Source of the DNA: Shimia sp041624275
Lineage (GTDB): Bacteria; Pseudomonadota; Alphaproteobacteria; Rhodobacterales; Rhodobacteraceae
Direction of reading: 5' to 3'
Length of the DNA: 5,486 nt
Assembly: GCF_041624275.1 (NCBI RefSeq)
Contig: NZ_JBFJVE010000195.1
Location: forward strand, 1-5,486
In this document: positions 1-4,778 of the stretch, in pieces
How the letters are laid out: every line of letters starts with the position of its first letter
How positions within the stretch are numbered: the stretch's first letter is position 1
Notes under the pieces: model-generated
The model's database searches: none
Told to the model about the DNA's origin: nothing
Seen by the model: the letters and a program-made list of their open reading frames with translations, nothing else
Made by a program: the position numbers and the translations under genes

Positions 1-68
1 ACATGCGCCACACCTGCGGCGATGTTCTTGGAAACCTTACGCTTCGTCTTTGTCTTTTCGCGTGCCAT
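1..68 (-). CDS. rpsK: 30S ribosomal protein S11, N-terminal fragment (cut by window edge)
   Basis: Reading from an ATG at 68 down to the window edge gives a basic N-terminus beginning MAREKTKTKRKVSKNIAAGV and continuing AH. This matches the start of alphaproteobacterial S11 as I know it; the rest of the gene lies outside the window. S11 binds 16S rRNA on the platform of the small subunit near the mRNA exit site. The gene starts 15 nt after the rpsM stop, and the gap carries a strong Shine-Dalgarno, GGGAGGG, about 6 nt before the ATG. It is therefore almost certainly co-transcribed with rpsM as in alpha-type operons, where rpoA and rplQ usually follow. Identity rests on 22 residues plus gene order, which together are convincing. 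Confidence 0.9.
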   Translation of the reverse strand, partial: MAREKTKTKRKVSKNIAAGVAH

Positions 69-83
69 TGATCAGACCCTCCC

Positions 84-452
84 TTACTTCTTCTTACCGG
101 CGATGGCCTTTGCGGGGCCTTTGCGGGTACGGGCGTTGGTGTGGGTCCGCTGACCGCGCACCGGCAGGTTGCGACGATGGCGCAGGCCGCGGTAGCAGCC
201 GAGGTCCATCAGGCGCTTGATGTTCATCTGGGTTTCACGACGCAGGTCACCTTCGACGGTGTAGTTGGCGTCGATGTGCTCGCGCACGGCCAGAACTTCG
301 GCGTCGCTCAGCTCGTTCACACGACGGGTCGCGTCGATGCCGACGGCTTCGCAGATGGCTTTGGCAGAGGTGTTTCCAATGCCGGTGATATAGGTGAGGG
401 CGATCGGAACCCGTTTGTGGGTCGGGATGTTGACGCCGGCAATACGTGCCAC
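84..452 (-). CDS. rpsM: 30S ribosomal protein S13
   Basis: This encodes a 122-residue protein, the usual bacterial length for S13, a head protein of the small subunit that contacts 16S rRNA, the P-site tRNA and the L5 bridge. The N-terminus MARIAGVNIP is typical. The helix-turn-helix-like segment ITGIG is at about 22-26, and the S13 signature RGLRHRRNLPVRGQRTHTN is at 88-106, followed by the basic tail ending AGKKK. The start codon is GTG (450-452), preceded by GGAAAG about 6 nt upstream; no in-frame ATG fits the family N-terminus. E. coli rpsM, as I recall, also starts with GUG inside a regulated leader. It is first in its transcription unit, followed after 15 nt by rpsK, and is preceded by a structured leader with its own promoter. 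Confidence 0.98.
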   Translation of the reverse strand: MARIAGVNIPTHKRVPIALTYITGIGNTSAKAICEAVGIDATRRVNELSDAEVLAVREHIDANYTVEGDLRRETQMNIKRLMDLGCYRGLRHRRNLPVRGQRTHTNARTRKGPAKAIAGKKK

Positions 453-603
453 GTGGTCTTTCCTTTTCGTTGCGGTTCCGTAGTTCCGGAACCTTTTTTC
501 ACAACGTAAGCCCGACGCGTTGTGCGGCCGGGCCTCAGCTGATCAGGTGATCTTGCGTTCGGGGTGCGACCCCATTGGCAAATAATGATTCTCCCCGAAG
601 GGA
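453..603 (-). promoter_or_regulatory. structured 5' leader of the rpsM-rpsK operon
   Basis: Between the inferred transcription start (about 603) and the GTG of rpsM lie about 150 nt without a credible ORF. Three hairpins can be read on the minus strand. The first, TCCC-TTCG-GGGA (592-603), has a UUCG-type tetraloop. The second is GGGGT-CGC-ACCCC (561-573). The third is a 7-bp stem GGTTCCG/CGGAACC (474-480 with 487-493), ending 21 nt before the start codon and just upstream of the Shine-Dalgarno. Alpha-operon leaders in gammaproteobacteria are translationally controlled by S4 through a pseudoknot at the rpsM start. I infer an analogous autoregulatory role, but I do not recognise this fold as the known alpha leader. 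Confidence 0.5.
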
Positions 604-609
604 TGCGCC

Positions 610-638
610 CGTTTATGGGGGATTTCGGGGGGTGTCAA
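610..638 (-). promoter_or_regulatory. promoter of the rpsM operon
   Basis: The minus strand carries a perfect -35 box TTGACA at 638-633. A 17-nt C-rich spacer separates it from TAAACG at 615-610, the best -10 at standard spacing. CATAAA two bases earlier is an alternative -10 with a 15-nt spacer. The -10 is poor but the -35 is ideal, and the site falls between the end of the upstream small gene (738) and rpsM. A separate promoter is expected here because adk ends in an intrinsic terminator. Confidence 0.6.
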
Positions 639-737
639 GAGGGCCGGCGGGCCGCGTCGCCGCCGCCCGCCCGCAGCAAGGCCCGGGCCGGCGATTCTGC
701 CACGGTCCGGTGCCGCGAGGCGCGGTCGGTTGGGCGC

Positions 738-1031
738 TCAGATGGTCCGCCGCCACCATCTCGGCCGCCTGATCAGTTGCAGCAGCAGCCGGCCCAGCAT
801 CGCCAGCCCGATCAGCGCCAGCAGCAGGGCGGCGGCGCGGATCGCCCAGTCGTCCCGCATCACCAGCAGCAGAATTGACGCGGCCAGCAACACCGACCAG
901 ACCGTGGCCCGAAACCCCATCCACACCGGGCCGCCGCTTTCTTCCGCGACAAGGCAGCCGAACCGTGCCTCGCAGTTCTTGCAATCCCTTCCGCCCTTGT
1001 CGACTGCCCGTTCCGAAAAATGACAAATCAT
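738..1031 (-). CDS. small membrane protein with N-terminal cysteine cluster, unknown function
   Basis: This encodes 97 residues that I do not recognise as a named family. The N-terminus has Cys3-His4, then Cys17-x2-Cys20 and Cys26 in a polar segment, suggestive of metal binding or a disulfide pattern. Two hydrophobic segments follow: about 44-58 (VWSVLLAASILLLVM) and about 64-87 (Ala/Leu-rich), separated by a short polar turn MRDDW. The C-terminus is strongly basic and Trp-containing (RRPRWWRR), which suggests a cytoplasmic tail by the positive-inside rule and hence probably both ends in the cytoplasm. Codon third positions are mostly G/C, unlike the overlapping frames, and TGAGG sits 9-10 nt before the ATG, so I take it as real. 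It lies between the adk terminator and the rpsM promoter and so is probably its own transcription unit. Confidence 0.65.
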   Translation of the reverse strand: MICHFSERAVDKGGRDCKNCEARFGCLVAEESGGPVWMGFRATVWSVLLAASILLLVMRDDWAIRAAALLLALIGLAMLGRLLLQLIRRPRWWRRTI

Positions 1032-1068
1032 CTGAAAACGCCTCAGGTTTTATGCTCTTTGTAGATGA

Positions 1069-1097
1069 ATGATGTCCCCATGCGCGGCGGCGTTCAA
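1069..1097 (-). promoter_or_regulatory. possible promoter of the small membrane protein gene
   Basis: The minus strand reads TTGAAC (1097-1092), a 17-nt spacer, then CATCAT (1074-1069). Each box matches four of six consensus bases. It lies 38 nt upstream of the ATG at 1031 and downstream of the adk terminator, where a new promoter is needed. The -35 overlaps the hairpin at 1085-1106, which may affect activity or may mean this is coincidental. Confidence 0.35.
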
Positions 1098-1106
1098 TCG
1101 CCGCCG
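1085..1106. repeat. 8-bp perfect inverted repeat
   Basis: CGGCGGCG (1085-1092), loop TTCAAT, CGCCGCCG (1099-1106). There is no T-tract on either side, so it is not a simple terminator. It lies between the adk terminator and the small membrane protein gene and overlaps that gene's candidate -35 box. It could be an operator or simply a GC-rich palindrome. Confidence 0.4.
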
Positions 1107-1142
1107 GCCTATGAATATCTCTAGGTTTCGGGCCTCAGAACG

Positions 1143-1168
1143 AAAAAGAGCGCCCGAAAGGGGCGCTC
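1143..1168 (-). terminator. intrinsic terminator after adk
   Basis: On the minus strand, GAGCGCCC, loop CTTTC, GGGCGCTC (1168-1148) is an 8-bp perfect GC-rich stem followed at once by TTTTT (1147-1143). It begins 33 nt past the adk stop codon. This is a textbook Rho-independent terminator and marks the end of the rplO-secY-adk transcript, separating it from the small gene and from rpsM-rpsK. Confidence 0.92.
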
Positions 1169-1200
1169 GATGGCGGTGTGCCGGGGCTTTGGGGGCCGGG

Positions 1201-1842
1201 TCAGCCCAGTGCCGAAGCGATGCCGGCCTTGACCTCGTCGATCTCGCCAAGCCCGTTGACCGGGCGCAGCGCGCCCTTGGCATAATAGTAGCCGATCAGC
1301 GGCGAAGTCTTCTTGTAGTATTCCATCAGCCGCTGCTTCAGGCTGTCGGCATTGTCGTCGGCGCGGCGCTTGAACTCGCTGCCGCCGCAATTGCCGCATT
1401 TGCCATCCGCCGGCTGCGGCTTGGTGATGTCGTTATAGACCTCGCCGCAATCGCCGCAGGTGGACCGCGCGGTGATGCGCTCGACCAGCGCCTCGTCGTC
1501 GACCTGCATCTCGACCACGGCGTCGAGGGTCTCGCCCTTTTCCTCCAGCAGCGCCGCCAGCGCATCGGCCTGGGCCAGGGTGCGCGGGAAGCCGTCGAAG
1601 ATGAAACCGCCCTGCTTGTCGCCCTCGAGCCGCTCGCGGATCAGGCCGATGACGATCTCGTCGGTGACAAGGTTGCCGCCGGCCATGACCTCGGCCACGA
1701 TCTTGCCCATTTCCGAGCCGCTGTCCTTGGCTTCCCGCAGCATGTCGCCGGTGGAAAGCTGGATCATGTCGCGGTCGTCGACCAGATAGCGGGCCTGGGT
1801 GCCCTTGCCCGCGCCGGGCGGTCCAAGCAGGATGATGTTCAT
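1201..1842 (-). CDS. adk: adenylate kinase (zinc/metal-LID long form)
   Basis: This encodes 213 residues, the normal length of the long bacterial form. Adk interconverts ATP + AMP and 2 ADP in the cytoplasm, keeping the nucleotide pools balanced. The P-loop GPPGAGKGT is at 7-15, the AMP-binding region includes STGDMLR at 30-36, and FDGFPRT at 82-88 is the family signature. The LID carries four cysteines, Cys129-x2-Cys132 and Cys149-x2-Cys152, the structural metal site known from Paracoccus and Gram-positive enzymes; E. coli Adk lacks it. RRADD (159-163) supplies the phosphate-binding arginines. The ATG overlaps the secY stop as ATGA, with AAGGGA about 11 nt upstream inside secY, so translation is probably coupled. 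It is the last gene before a strong terminator. Confidence 0.98.
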   Translation of the reverse strand: MNIILLGPPGAGKGTQARYLVDDRDMIQLSTGDMLREAKDSGSEMGKIVAEVMAGGNLVTDEIVIGLIRERLEGDKQGGFIFDGFPRTLAQADALAALLEEKGETLDAVVEMQVDDEALVERITARSTCGDCGEVYNDITKPQPADGKCGNCGGSEFKRRADDNADSLKQRLMEYYKKTSPLIGYYYAKGALRPVNGLGEIDEVKAGIASALG

Positions 1843-3200
1843 TTGCGTGCCGGTCCCTTGCGTTTGCGCTTGCGGCCCTTGCCGGACAGCTGGGATTTCT
1901 CGATCAGCCCTTCGTACTGATGCGCCAAAAGGTGGCTCTGGACCTGCTGGATGGTGTCCATGGTCACCGAGACCACGATCAGCACCGAGGTGCCGCCGAA
2001 GTAGAAGGGGATCGCCATCTGGCCGCGCAGCACCTCGGGCAGCAGGCAGACGGCGCCGAGATAGGCGGCGCCCAGCACCAGCACGCGGTTGACCACATAT
2101 TCCAGATATTCGGCGGTCTTCTTGCCGGGGCGGATGCCGGGCACGAAACCGTTCTGGTTCTTCAGGTTGTCGGCCACTTCATCGGGTTTGAACGACACGT
2201 TGAAGGTGTAGAAGTAGGTGAAAAAGACGATCATCGCCACGAAGAACAGCAGGTAGAGCGGCTGACCGGGGCCGAAATAGGCCAGAATGGTCGACATGAT
2301 CGGCCCGGTCTGGGCGCCCGAGAAGGTCGAGATCGTGGTCGGCAAGAGCAGCAGCGACGAGGCGAAGATCGCCGGGATCACGCCGGCCGGGTTGACCTTG
2401 ACCGGCAGGTGCGAGGAGCCGCCGTCATAGACCTTCATCCCCACCTGACGGCGCGGATACTGGATGTGGACCTTGCGCAGGGCGCGCTCCATGAAGACCA
2501 CGAAGCCGATCAGCGCCACCATCATCACCAGGACACCGACGATCACCGCCGGGCTGATGGCGCCCGAACGGCCCGAGACCAGGAACTGGGCCAGGGCGGC
2601 GGGAACCTCGGCGATGATGCCGACGAAGATGATCAGCGAGATGCCGTTGCCGATGCCGCGGGCGGTGATCTGCTCGCCCAGCCACATCAGGAACATGGTG
2701 CCGCCGACAAGGGTGATCATGCAGGAAATGCGGAAGAACATGCCGGGGTCGGTCACCAGTTCACCGGCCTCGAGCGAGACCGCCAGCCCATAGGACTGCA
2801 GGGTCGCCAGGGCAACGGTGCCGAAACGGGTATACTGGTTGATCTTCTTGCGGCCCTGTTCGCCCTCTTTCTTCATCTGCTCCAGCGCCGGCACCATCGA
2901 GGTCAGCAGCTGGACGATGATCGAGGCCGAGATATAGGGCATGATGCCCAGAGCAAAGATGCCCATGCGACCCAGCGCACCGCCGGTGAACATGGCCAGC
3001 ATGCCGCCGATCCCGGCCGAGGCGCCCTCCATGAACTCGCGCAGGGCGACGCCGTCGATGCCGGGCACCGGGATGAAGGTGCCAAGGCGATAGACGACAA
3101 GCAGACCCAGGGTGAACAGGATGCGGTTGCGAAGATCGGTGGCTTTACCAAGCGCGGCCCAGCTGGTGTTGGCCGCCATTTGCTCTGCTGCAGATACCAT
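1839..3200 (-). CDS. secY: preprotein translocase subunit SecY
   Basis: This encodes 453 residues, full length for SecY, the ten-helix inner-membrane channel that with SecE and SecG exports unfolded proteins driven by SecA or ribosomes. It starts MVSAAEQMAANTSW, the form I know from Rhodobacterales. TM1 (about 27-44) is followed by the FIPVPGID motif (42-49) and the plug region with GGMLAMFTGGALGRMG (65-80). The second signature, WLGEQITARGIGNGIS, is at 173-188. The long cytoplasmic loop containing YPRRQVG and the SSHLPVKVNPAGVIP segment (262-276) is intact, and the tail is highly basic (KGRKRKRKG). The start at 3200 is supported by AAGAGAG upstream. It lies 106 nt after rplO, with hairpins between, and overlaps adk by 4 nt. 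Confidence 0.99.
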   Translation of the reverse strand: MVSAAEQMAANTSWAALGKATDLRNRILFTLGLLVVYRLGTFIPVPGIDGVALREFMEGASAGIGGMLAMFTGGALGRMGIFALGIMPYISASIIVQLLTSMVPALEQMKKEGEQGRKKINQYTRFGTVALATLQSYGLAVSLEAGELVTDPGMFFRISCMITLVGGTMFLMWLGEQITARGIGNGISLIIFVGIIAEVPAALAQFLVSGRSGAISPAVIVGVLVMMVALIGFVVFMERALRKVHIQYPRRQVGMKVYDGGSSHLPVKVNPAGVIPAIFASSLLLLPTTISTFSGAQTGPIMSTILAYFGPGQPLYLLFFVAMIVFFTYFYTFNVSFKPDEVADNLKNQNGFVPGIRPGKKTAEYLEYVVNRVLVLGAAYLGAVCLLPEVLRGQMAIPFYFGGTSVLIVVSVTMDTIQQVQSHLLAHQYEGLIEKSQLSGKGRKRKRKGPARK

Positions 3201-3219
3201 TCGGATCTCTCTTAAACTG

Positions 3220-3258
3220 AAAACGCCGCCAAAACCGTTTTCCGGTCTGGCGGCGTTT
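3220..3258 (-). terminator. hairpin between rplO and secY: attenuator or partial terminator
   Basis: Minus-strand AAACGCCGCCA (3258-3248) pairs perfectly with TGGCGGCGTTT (3231-3221). The loop itself can extend the stem (ACCG-GAAAA-CGGT). The 3' arm runs into TTTT (3223-3220) and then CAGTTT, a weak U-tract. A smaller GGGCG-CAG-CGCCC hairpin (3282-3294) precedes it, just after the rplO stop. secY and adk have no other obvious promoter, so full termination would be unexpected. Attenuation, mRNA processing or 3'-end protection are more likely. Confidence 0.55.
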
Positions 3259-3306
3259 GGAAAACTAGGAGTGTATGTAAGGGGCGCTGCGCCCGCTCAC
3301 AACCTC

Positions 3307-3777
3307 TTATTCTGCCGCAGCTGCAGCAACTTTCAGCGAGCCGCCGGCTTTTTCCACGGCCTCGACGGCCGCTTTCGAAGCGCCGGTCACGGTGAGGTCG
3401 ACCTTGGCGGTGATTTCGCCCTTGTTCAGCACCCGGACACCGTCCTTGACGCGGCGCACCAGGCCCGAGGCCACCAGGGTCTCTTCGGTGATCGCGGAAC
3501 CGGCGTCGATCTTGCCTTCGTCGATGAACTTCTGGATCAGGCCGAGGTTGACGACGGCGAAGGCCTTGCGGTTGGGCTTGTTGAAGCCGCGCTTGGGCAG
3601 GCGTTGATAGAGCGGCATCTGGCCGCCTTCGTAACCGTTGATGGCCACGCCCGAACGGGATTTCTGGCCCTTGATACCACGGCCACCCATTTTACCCTTG
3701 CCCGAACCCGGGCCACGGCCGACGCGGGTGCGTTTCTTGGTTGCGCCGGGATTGTCGCGCAGTTCATGCAGTTTCAT
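3307..3777 (-). CDS. rplO: 50S ribosomal protein L15
   Basis: This encodes 156 residues, typical for L15, a late-assembly large-subunit protein with a long basic extension threading into 23S rRNA. It starts MKLHELRDNPGATKKRTRVG, followed by the Gly/Lys-rich stretch RGPGSGKGKMGGRGIKGQKS (21-40) and GYEGGQMPLYQRLPKRGF (48-65), both family hallmarks. The end AGGSLKV plus an Ala-rich tail is also usual. The reading frame stays open far upstream of the ATG at 3777, but that extension is low-complexity and not L15-like, while AAGGAG lies about 8 nt before this ATG. rplO heads the rplO-secY-adk unit here. In most bacteria rpmD lies directly upstream; within this window it does not. Confidence 0.99.
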   Translation of the reverse strand: MKLHELRDNPGATKKRTRVGRGPGSGKGKMGGRGIKGQKSRSGVAINGYEGGQMPLYQRLPKRGFNKPNRKAFAVVNLGLIQKFIDEGKIDAGSAITEETLVASGLVRRVKDGVRVLNKGEITAKVDLTVTGASKAAVEAVEKAGGSLKVAAAAAE

Positions 3778-3852
3778 GTCGCTTCTCCTTTTGCCGGAAC
3801 TGACCCATGAAGCGTAAAGGGCCAAACACGGCGTTTCTTGCTTGTTGATTCT

Positions 3853-3869
3853 GTGGCGCGGAACGCCAC
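3853..3869 (-). promoter_or_regulatory. hairpin at the 5' end of the rplO leader
   Basis: GTGGCG, loop TTCCG, CGCCAC is a perfect 6-bp stem on the minus strand. It begins at about the transcription start predicted from the promoter just upstream, which leaves a leader of roughly 92 nt before rplO. A 5'-terminal stem could stabilise the mRNA; this is inference. Confidence 0.4.
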
Positions 3870-3875
3870 CGGGCG

Positions 3876-3904
3876 CGTATAGACGAGGTGATGCGCCGAT
3901 GCAA
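3876..3904 (-). promoter_or_regulatory. candidate promoter of rplO-secY-adk
   Basis: The minus strand reads TTGCAT (3904-3899), a 17-nt spacer, then TATACG (3881-3876). The -35 matches TTG only, while the -10 keeps TATA. No better sigma-70-like pair is visible within the 400 nt above rplO. A promoter is expected because the gene directly upstream appears to be an unrelated, separately terminated unit. Confidence 0.45.
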
Positions 3905-3938
3905 GCGCCAGCGCCCTGCCCGCCCCTGCCTGCCTCTG

Positions 3939-3978
3939 CCCCTCCCCCTGCCCATCCCCCTGCCTTCCCCCTGTCCCC
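3939..3978 (-). repeat. G-rich tract with canonical four-tetrad G-quadruplex pattern
   Basis: The minus strand has five runs of four or five G (3975-3978, 3967-3971, 3956-3960, 3944-3948, 3939-3942). The connecting loops are 3, 6, 7 and 1 nt, meeting the G4+N1-7 rule. It is part of a wider purine-rich, loosely repetitive stretch (about 3915-3979) in which short units such as CAGGGGGA recur. It lies about 35 nt upstream of the candidate rplO -35 box. Confidence 0.6.
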
Positions 3979-3981
3979 AGA

Positions 3982-4018
3982 CGCAGATCGCCCCGCCGGG
4001 TCGGGCGGGGCGTCTGCG
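3982..4018 (-). terminator. strong GC hairpin, possible terminator or transcript end
   Basis: CGCCCCGCC (3989-3997) pairs with GGCGGGGCG (4004-4012). After one bulged base, CGCAGA (3982-3987) pairs with TCTGCG (4013-4018), giving 15 pairs around a 6-nt loop. A smaller GCGCA-TCC-TGCGC hairpin (4033-4045) lies directly before it in the minus direction. No U-tract follows on either strand, so intrinsic termination is uncertain. Its place, 27 nt after the stop of the possible small ORF and before the rplO promoter, suits a transcript end. Confidence 0.45.
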
Positions 4019-4045
4019 GGGTTTCGCGGGGCGCGCAGGATGCGC

Positions 4046-4177
4046 TCAGCGGCGGTGGCTGTCGCGCAGATAGTCGGTCCAATGGCCGGGCCGCTCGCGT
4101 TGCAAGAGGCCGCGCAGCACGGCGATAAGGGCGAAAACCCGGCTTTGGCGGGGGGAAAGGGGGGCGGCATGTGCCAT
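4046..4177 (-). CDS. possible small protein, 43 residues, unknown
   Basis: The ORF runs MAHAAPLSPRQSRVFALIAV, then a Leu/Arg helix-like part, and ends GHWTDYLRDSHRR. I do not recognise a family. By hand count about four in five third codon positions are G/C while only about half of second positions are, the pattern expected for coding DNA here; the overlapping long frame instead gives Pro/Arg/Gly-rich nonsense. The middle could form a short amphipathic helix. Against it: no good Shine-Dalgarno (only GGA 8 nt upstream), no clear promoter, and part of the ORF overlaps a short DNA repeat. The frame is open further upstream, so the start is uncertain. Hairpins follow its stop closely. Confidence 0.35.
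   Translation of the reverse strand: MAHAAPLSPRQSRVFALIAVLRGLLQRERPGHWTDYLRDSHRR
4131..4160. repeat. short dispersed repeat, copy A
   Basis: The core GAAAACCCGGCT (4133-4144) recurs at 4493-4504. Over 30 bases the two copies match at 23 positions. Read on the minus strand, the core GCCGGGTTTTC resembles the 3' arm and T-stretch of a terminator hairpin, with an imperfect CCCGCC partner upstream. This copy lies within the possible small ORF. Confidence 0.4.
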
Positions 4178-4484
4178 GAAAGGAATCCATTGTCCTGAAG
4201 TGCGTTTCGACCCCCCCGCATAGGCCCATGGCGCGGCGCCGACCAGCGGCTGATTGCGTATCCCGGCCTTGCGAAAATCGCATGGATCTGCGCCCCGCGC
4301 GCCACCGGGGCGGCCGGGTTGGGGGGCCGGGTGTCGGGCCCTTGGGATCGGGTCTCGGGAAGGCATCGGGGCCGGTAGAAAGGCGGCGCCGCCAGGCCGG
4401 AGATGGGTACGGGGATCGCCCGCAAGAAGAACGGTTCATTCTGCGTTCCGGGCTGTCGGCCCCAAACGCCCGTTTCCGTGTGTC

Positions 4485-4520
4485 GCCGGGGTGAAAACCC
4501 GGCTGTCGCGACGGGAAGGA
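4485..4520. repeat. short dispersed repeat, copy B, with inverted repeat
   Basis: The copy at 4491-4520 shares the core GAAAACCCGGCT with copy A. Here it is part of a hairpin: GCCGGG (4485-4490), loop GTGAAAA, CCCGGC (4498-4503). Confidence 0.45.
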
Positions 4521-4532
4521 CCATAGGAGCAG

Positions 4533-4549
4533 CGGGTTAAGACCCGGTT
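4533..4549. repeat. short dispersed repeat, diverged copy C
   Basis: GTTAAGACCCGGTT (4536-4549) is a diverged version of copies A and B (shared AARACCCGGYT), 45 bp from copy B. It also forms a small inverted repeat, CGGGT-TAAG-ACCCG (4533-4546). Confidence 0.3.
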
Positions 4550-4651
4550 TGGCCGGCGTGCGGTGGGGTCTGTTTCTGGCGCTAGCCAGAATGAACATGG
4601 CATGACCTGTCGAACACCCTCCAACACCAGGTTCGCGCCCGGCCCGAGGGT

Positions 4652-4669
4652 GGGTGCGACTTCGCACCC
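4652..4669. repeat. 7-bp hairpin with GGGTGCG arms
   Basis: GGGTGCG (4652-4658), loop ACTT, CGCACCC (4663-4669). GGGTGCGA recurs unpaired at 4714-4721, and a similar GGGGTGCGACCCC palindrome occurs in the rpsM leader (561-573). No T-tract follows on either strand. It lies just past the terminator-like hairpin of the neighbouring gene and may be a second stem of that transcript end. Confidence 0.4.
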
Positions 4670-4681
4670 GCCGCCCGGGCT

Positions 4682-4701
4682 AAAAGCACGCCTTCGGCGT
4701 G
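4682..4701 (-). terminator. terminator-like hairpin after the VasI/TagO-like gene
   Basis: On the minus strand CACGCC, loop GAA, GGCGTG (4701-4687) forms a 6-bp stem followed by CTTTTA. It lies about 78 nt past the stop at 4779. The stem and T-tract are short, so termination may be partial, but position and orientation fit the end of this gene's transcript. Confidence 0.55.
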
Positions 4702-4778
4702 ACGGGGCGGGTCGGGTGCGAACCGGATCGCGGGAGACCTGGGTAAGAAACCATGTTCAACTGGTATTGCGTTTCTAT

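Larger units (their letters stand above)
4178..4681. other. intergenic region with repeats and hairpins, no supported gene
   Basis: About 500 bp between the possible small ORF and the terminator of the VasI/TagO-like gene. Open frames exist on both strands but their translations are Pro/Arg/Gly-rich, lack ribosome binding sites and show no family resemblance. The region holds two copies of a short repeat (4491-4520, 4536-4549), a run of seven C (4211-4217) and a GGGTGCG-ACTT-CGCACCC hairpin (4652-4669). I see no tRNA, IS end or CRISPR. Confidence 0.6.

Noticed and set aside
84..509. Plus-strand open frame antisense to rpsM
   Set aside because: rpsM is certain on the minus strand, and the plus frame has no supporting signals.
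613..1026. 137-codon minus-strand frame overlapping the small membrane protein
   Set aside because: An Arg/Ala/Gly/Pro-rich shadow of the 738-1031 frame. It crosses the rpsM promoter, whereas the chosen frame has an RBS and sensible membrane segments.
1069..1920. 283-codon open frame on the plus strand
   Set aside because: It is antisense to adk and crosses the adk terminator hairpin. No RBS or recognisable domain, and adk on the other strand is certain.
1920..3215. 431-codon open frame on the plus strand
   Set aside because: It lies antisense to secY; the translation is rich in His, Asp, Gly and Arg with no family resemblance. It is a by-product of GC-rich codon use in secY.
3778..4524. 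N-terminal extension of L15 by in-frame upstream codons
   Set aside because: L15 begins at the ATG at 3777 with a good Shine-Dalgarno; the extension would pass through hairpins and repeats and is not L15-like.
3774..4667. 297-codon minus-strand frame upstream of rplO
   Set aside because: The translation is Pro/Arg/Gly-rich low complexity, runs through the G-rich tract and ends over the rplO start. No RBS, and its codon-position pattern is wrong.
3778..4778. tRNA, IS element or CRISPR in the rplO upstream region
   Set aside because: I found no T-loop GGTTCRA with a cloverleaf context, no terminal inverted repeats flanking a transposase, and no regularly spaced repeats; the three short repeats are irregular and diverged.
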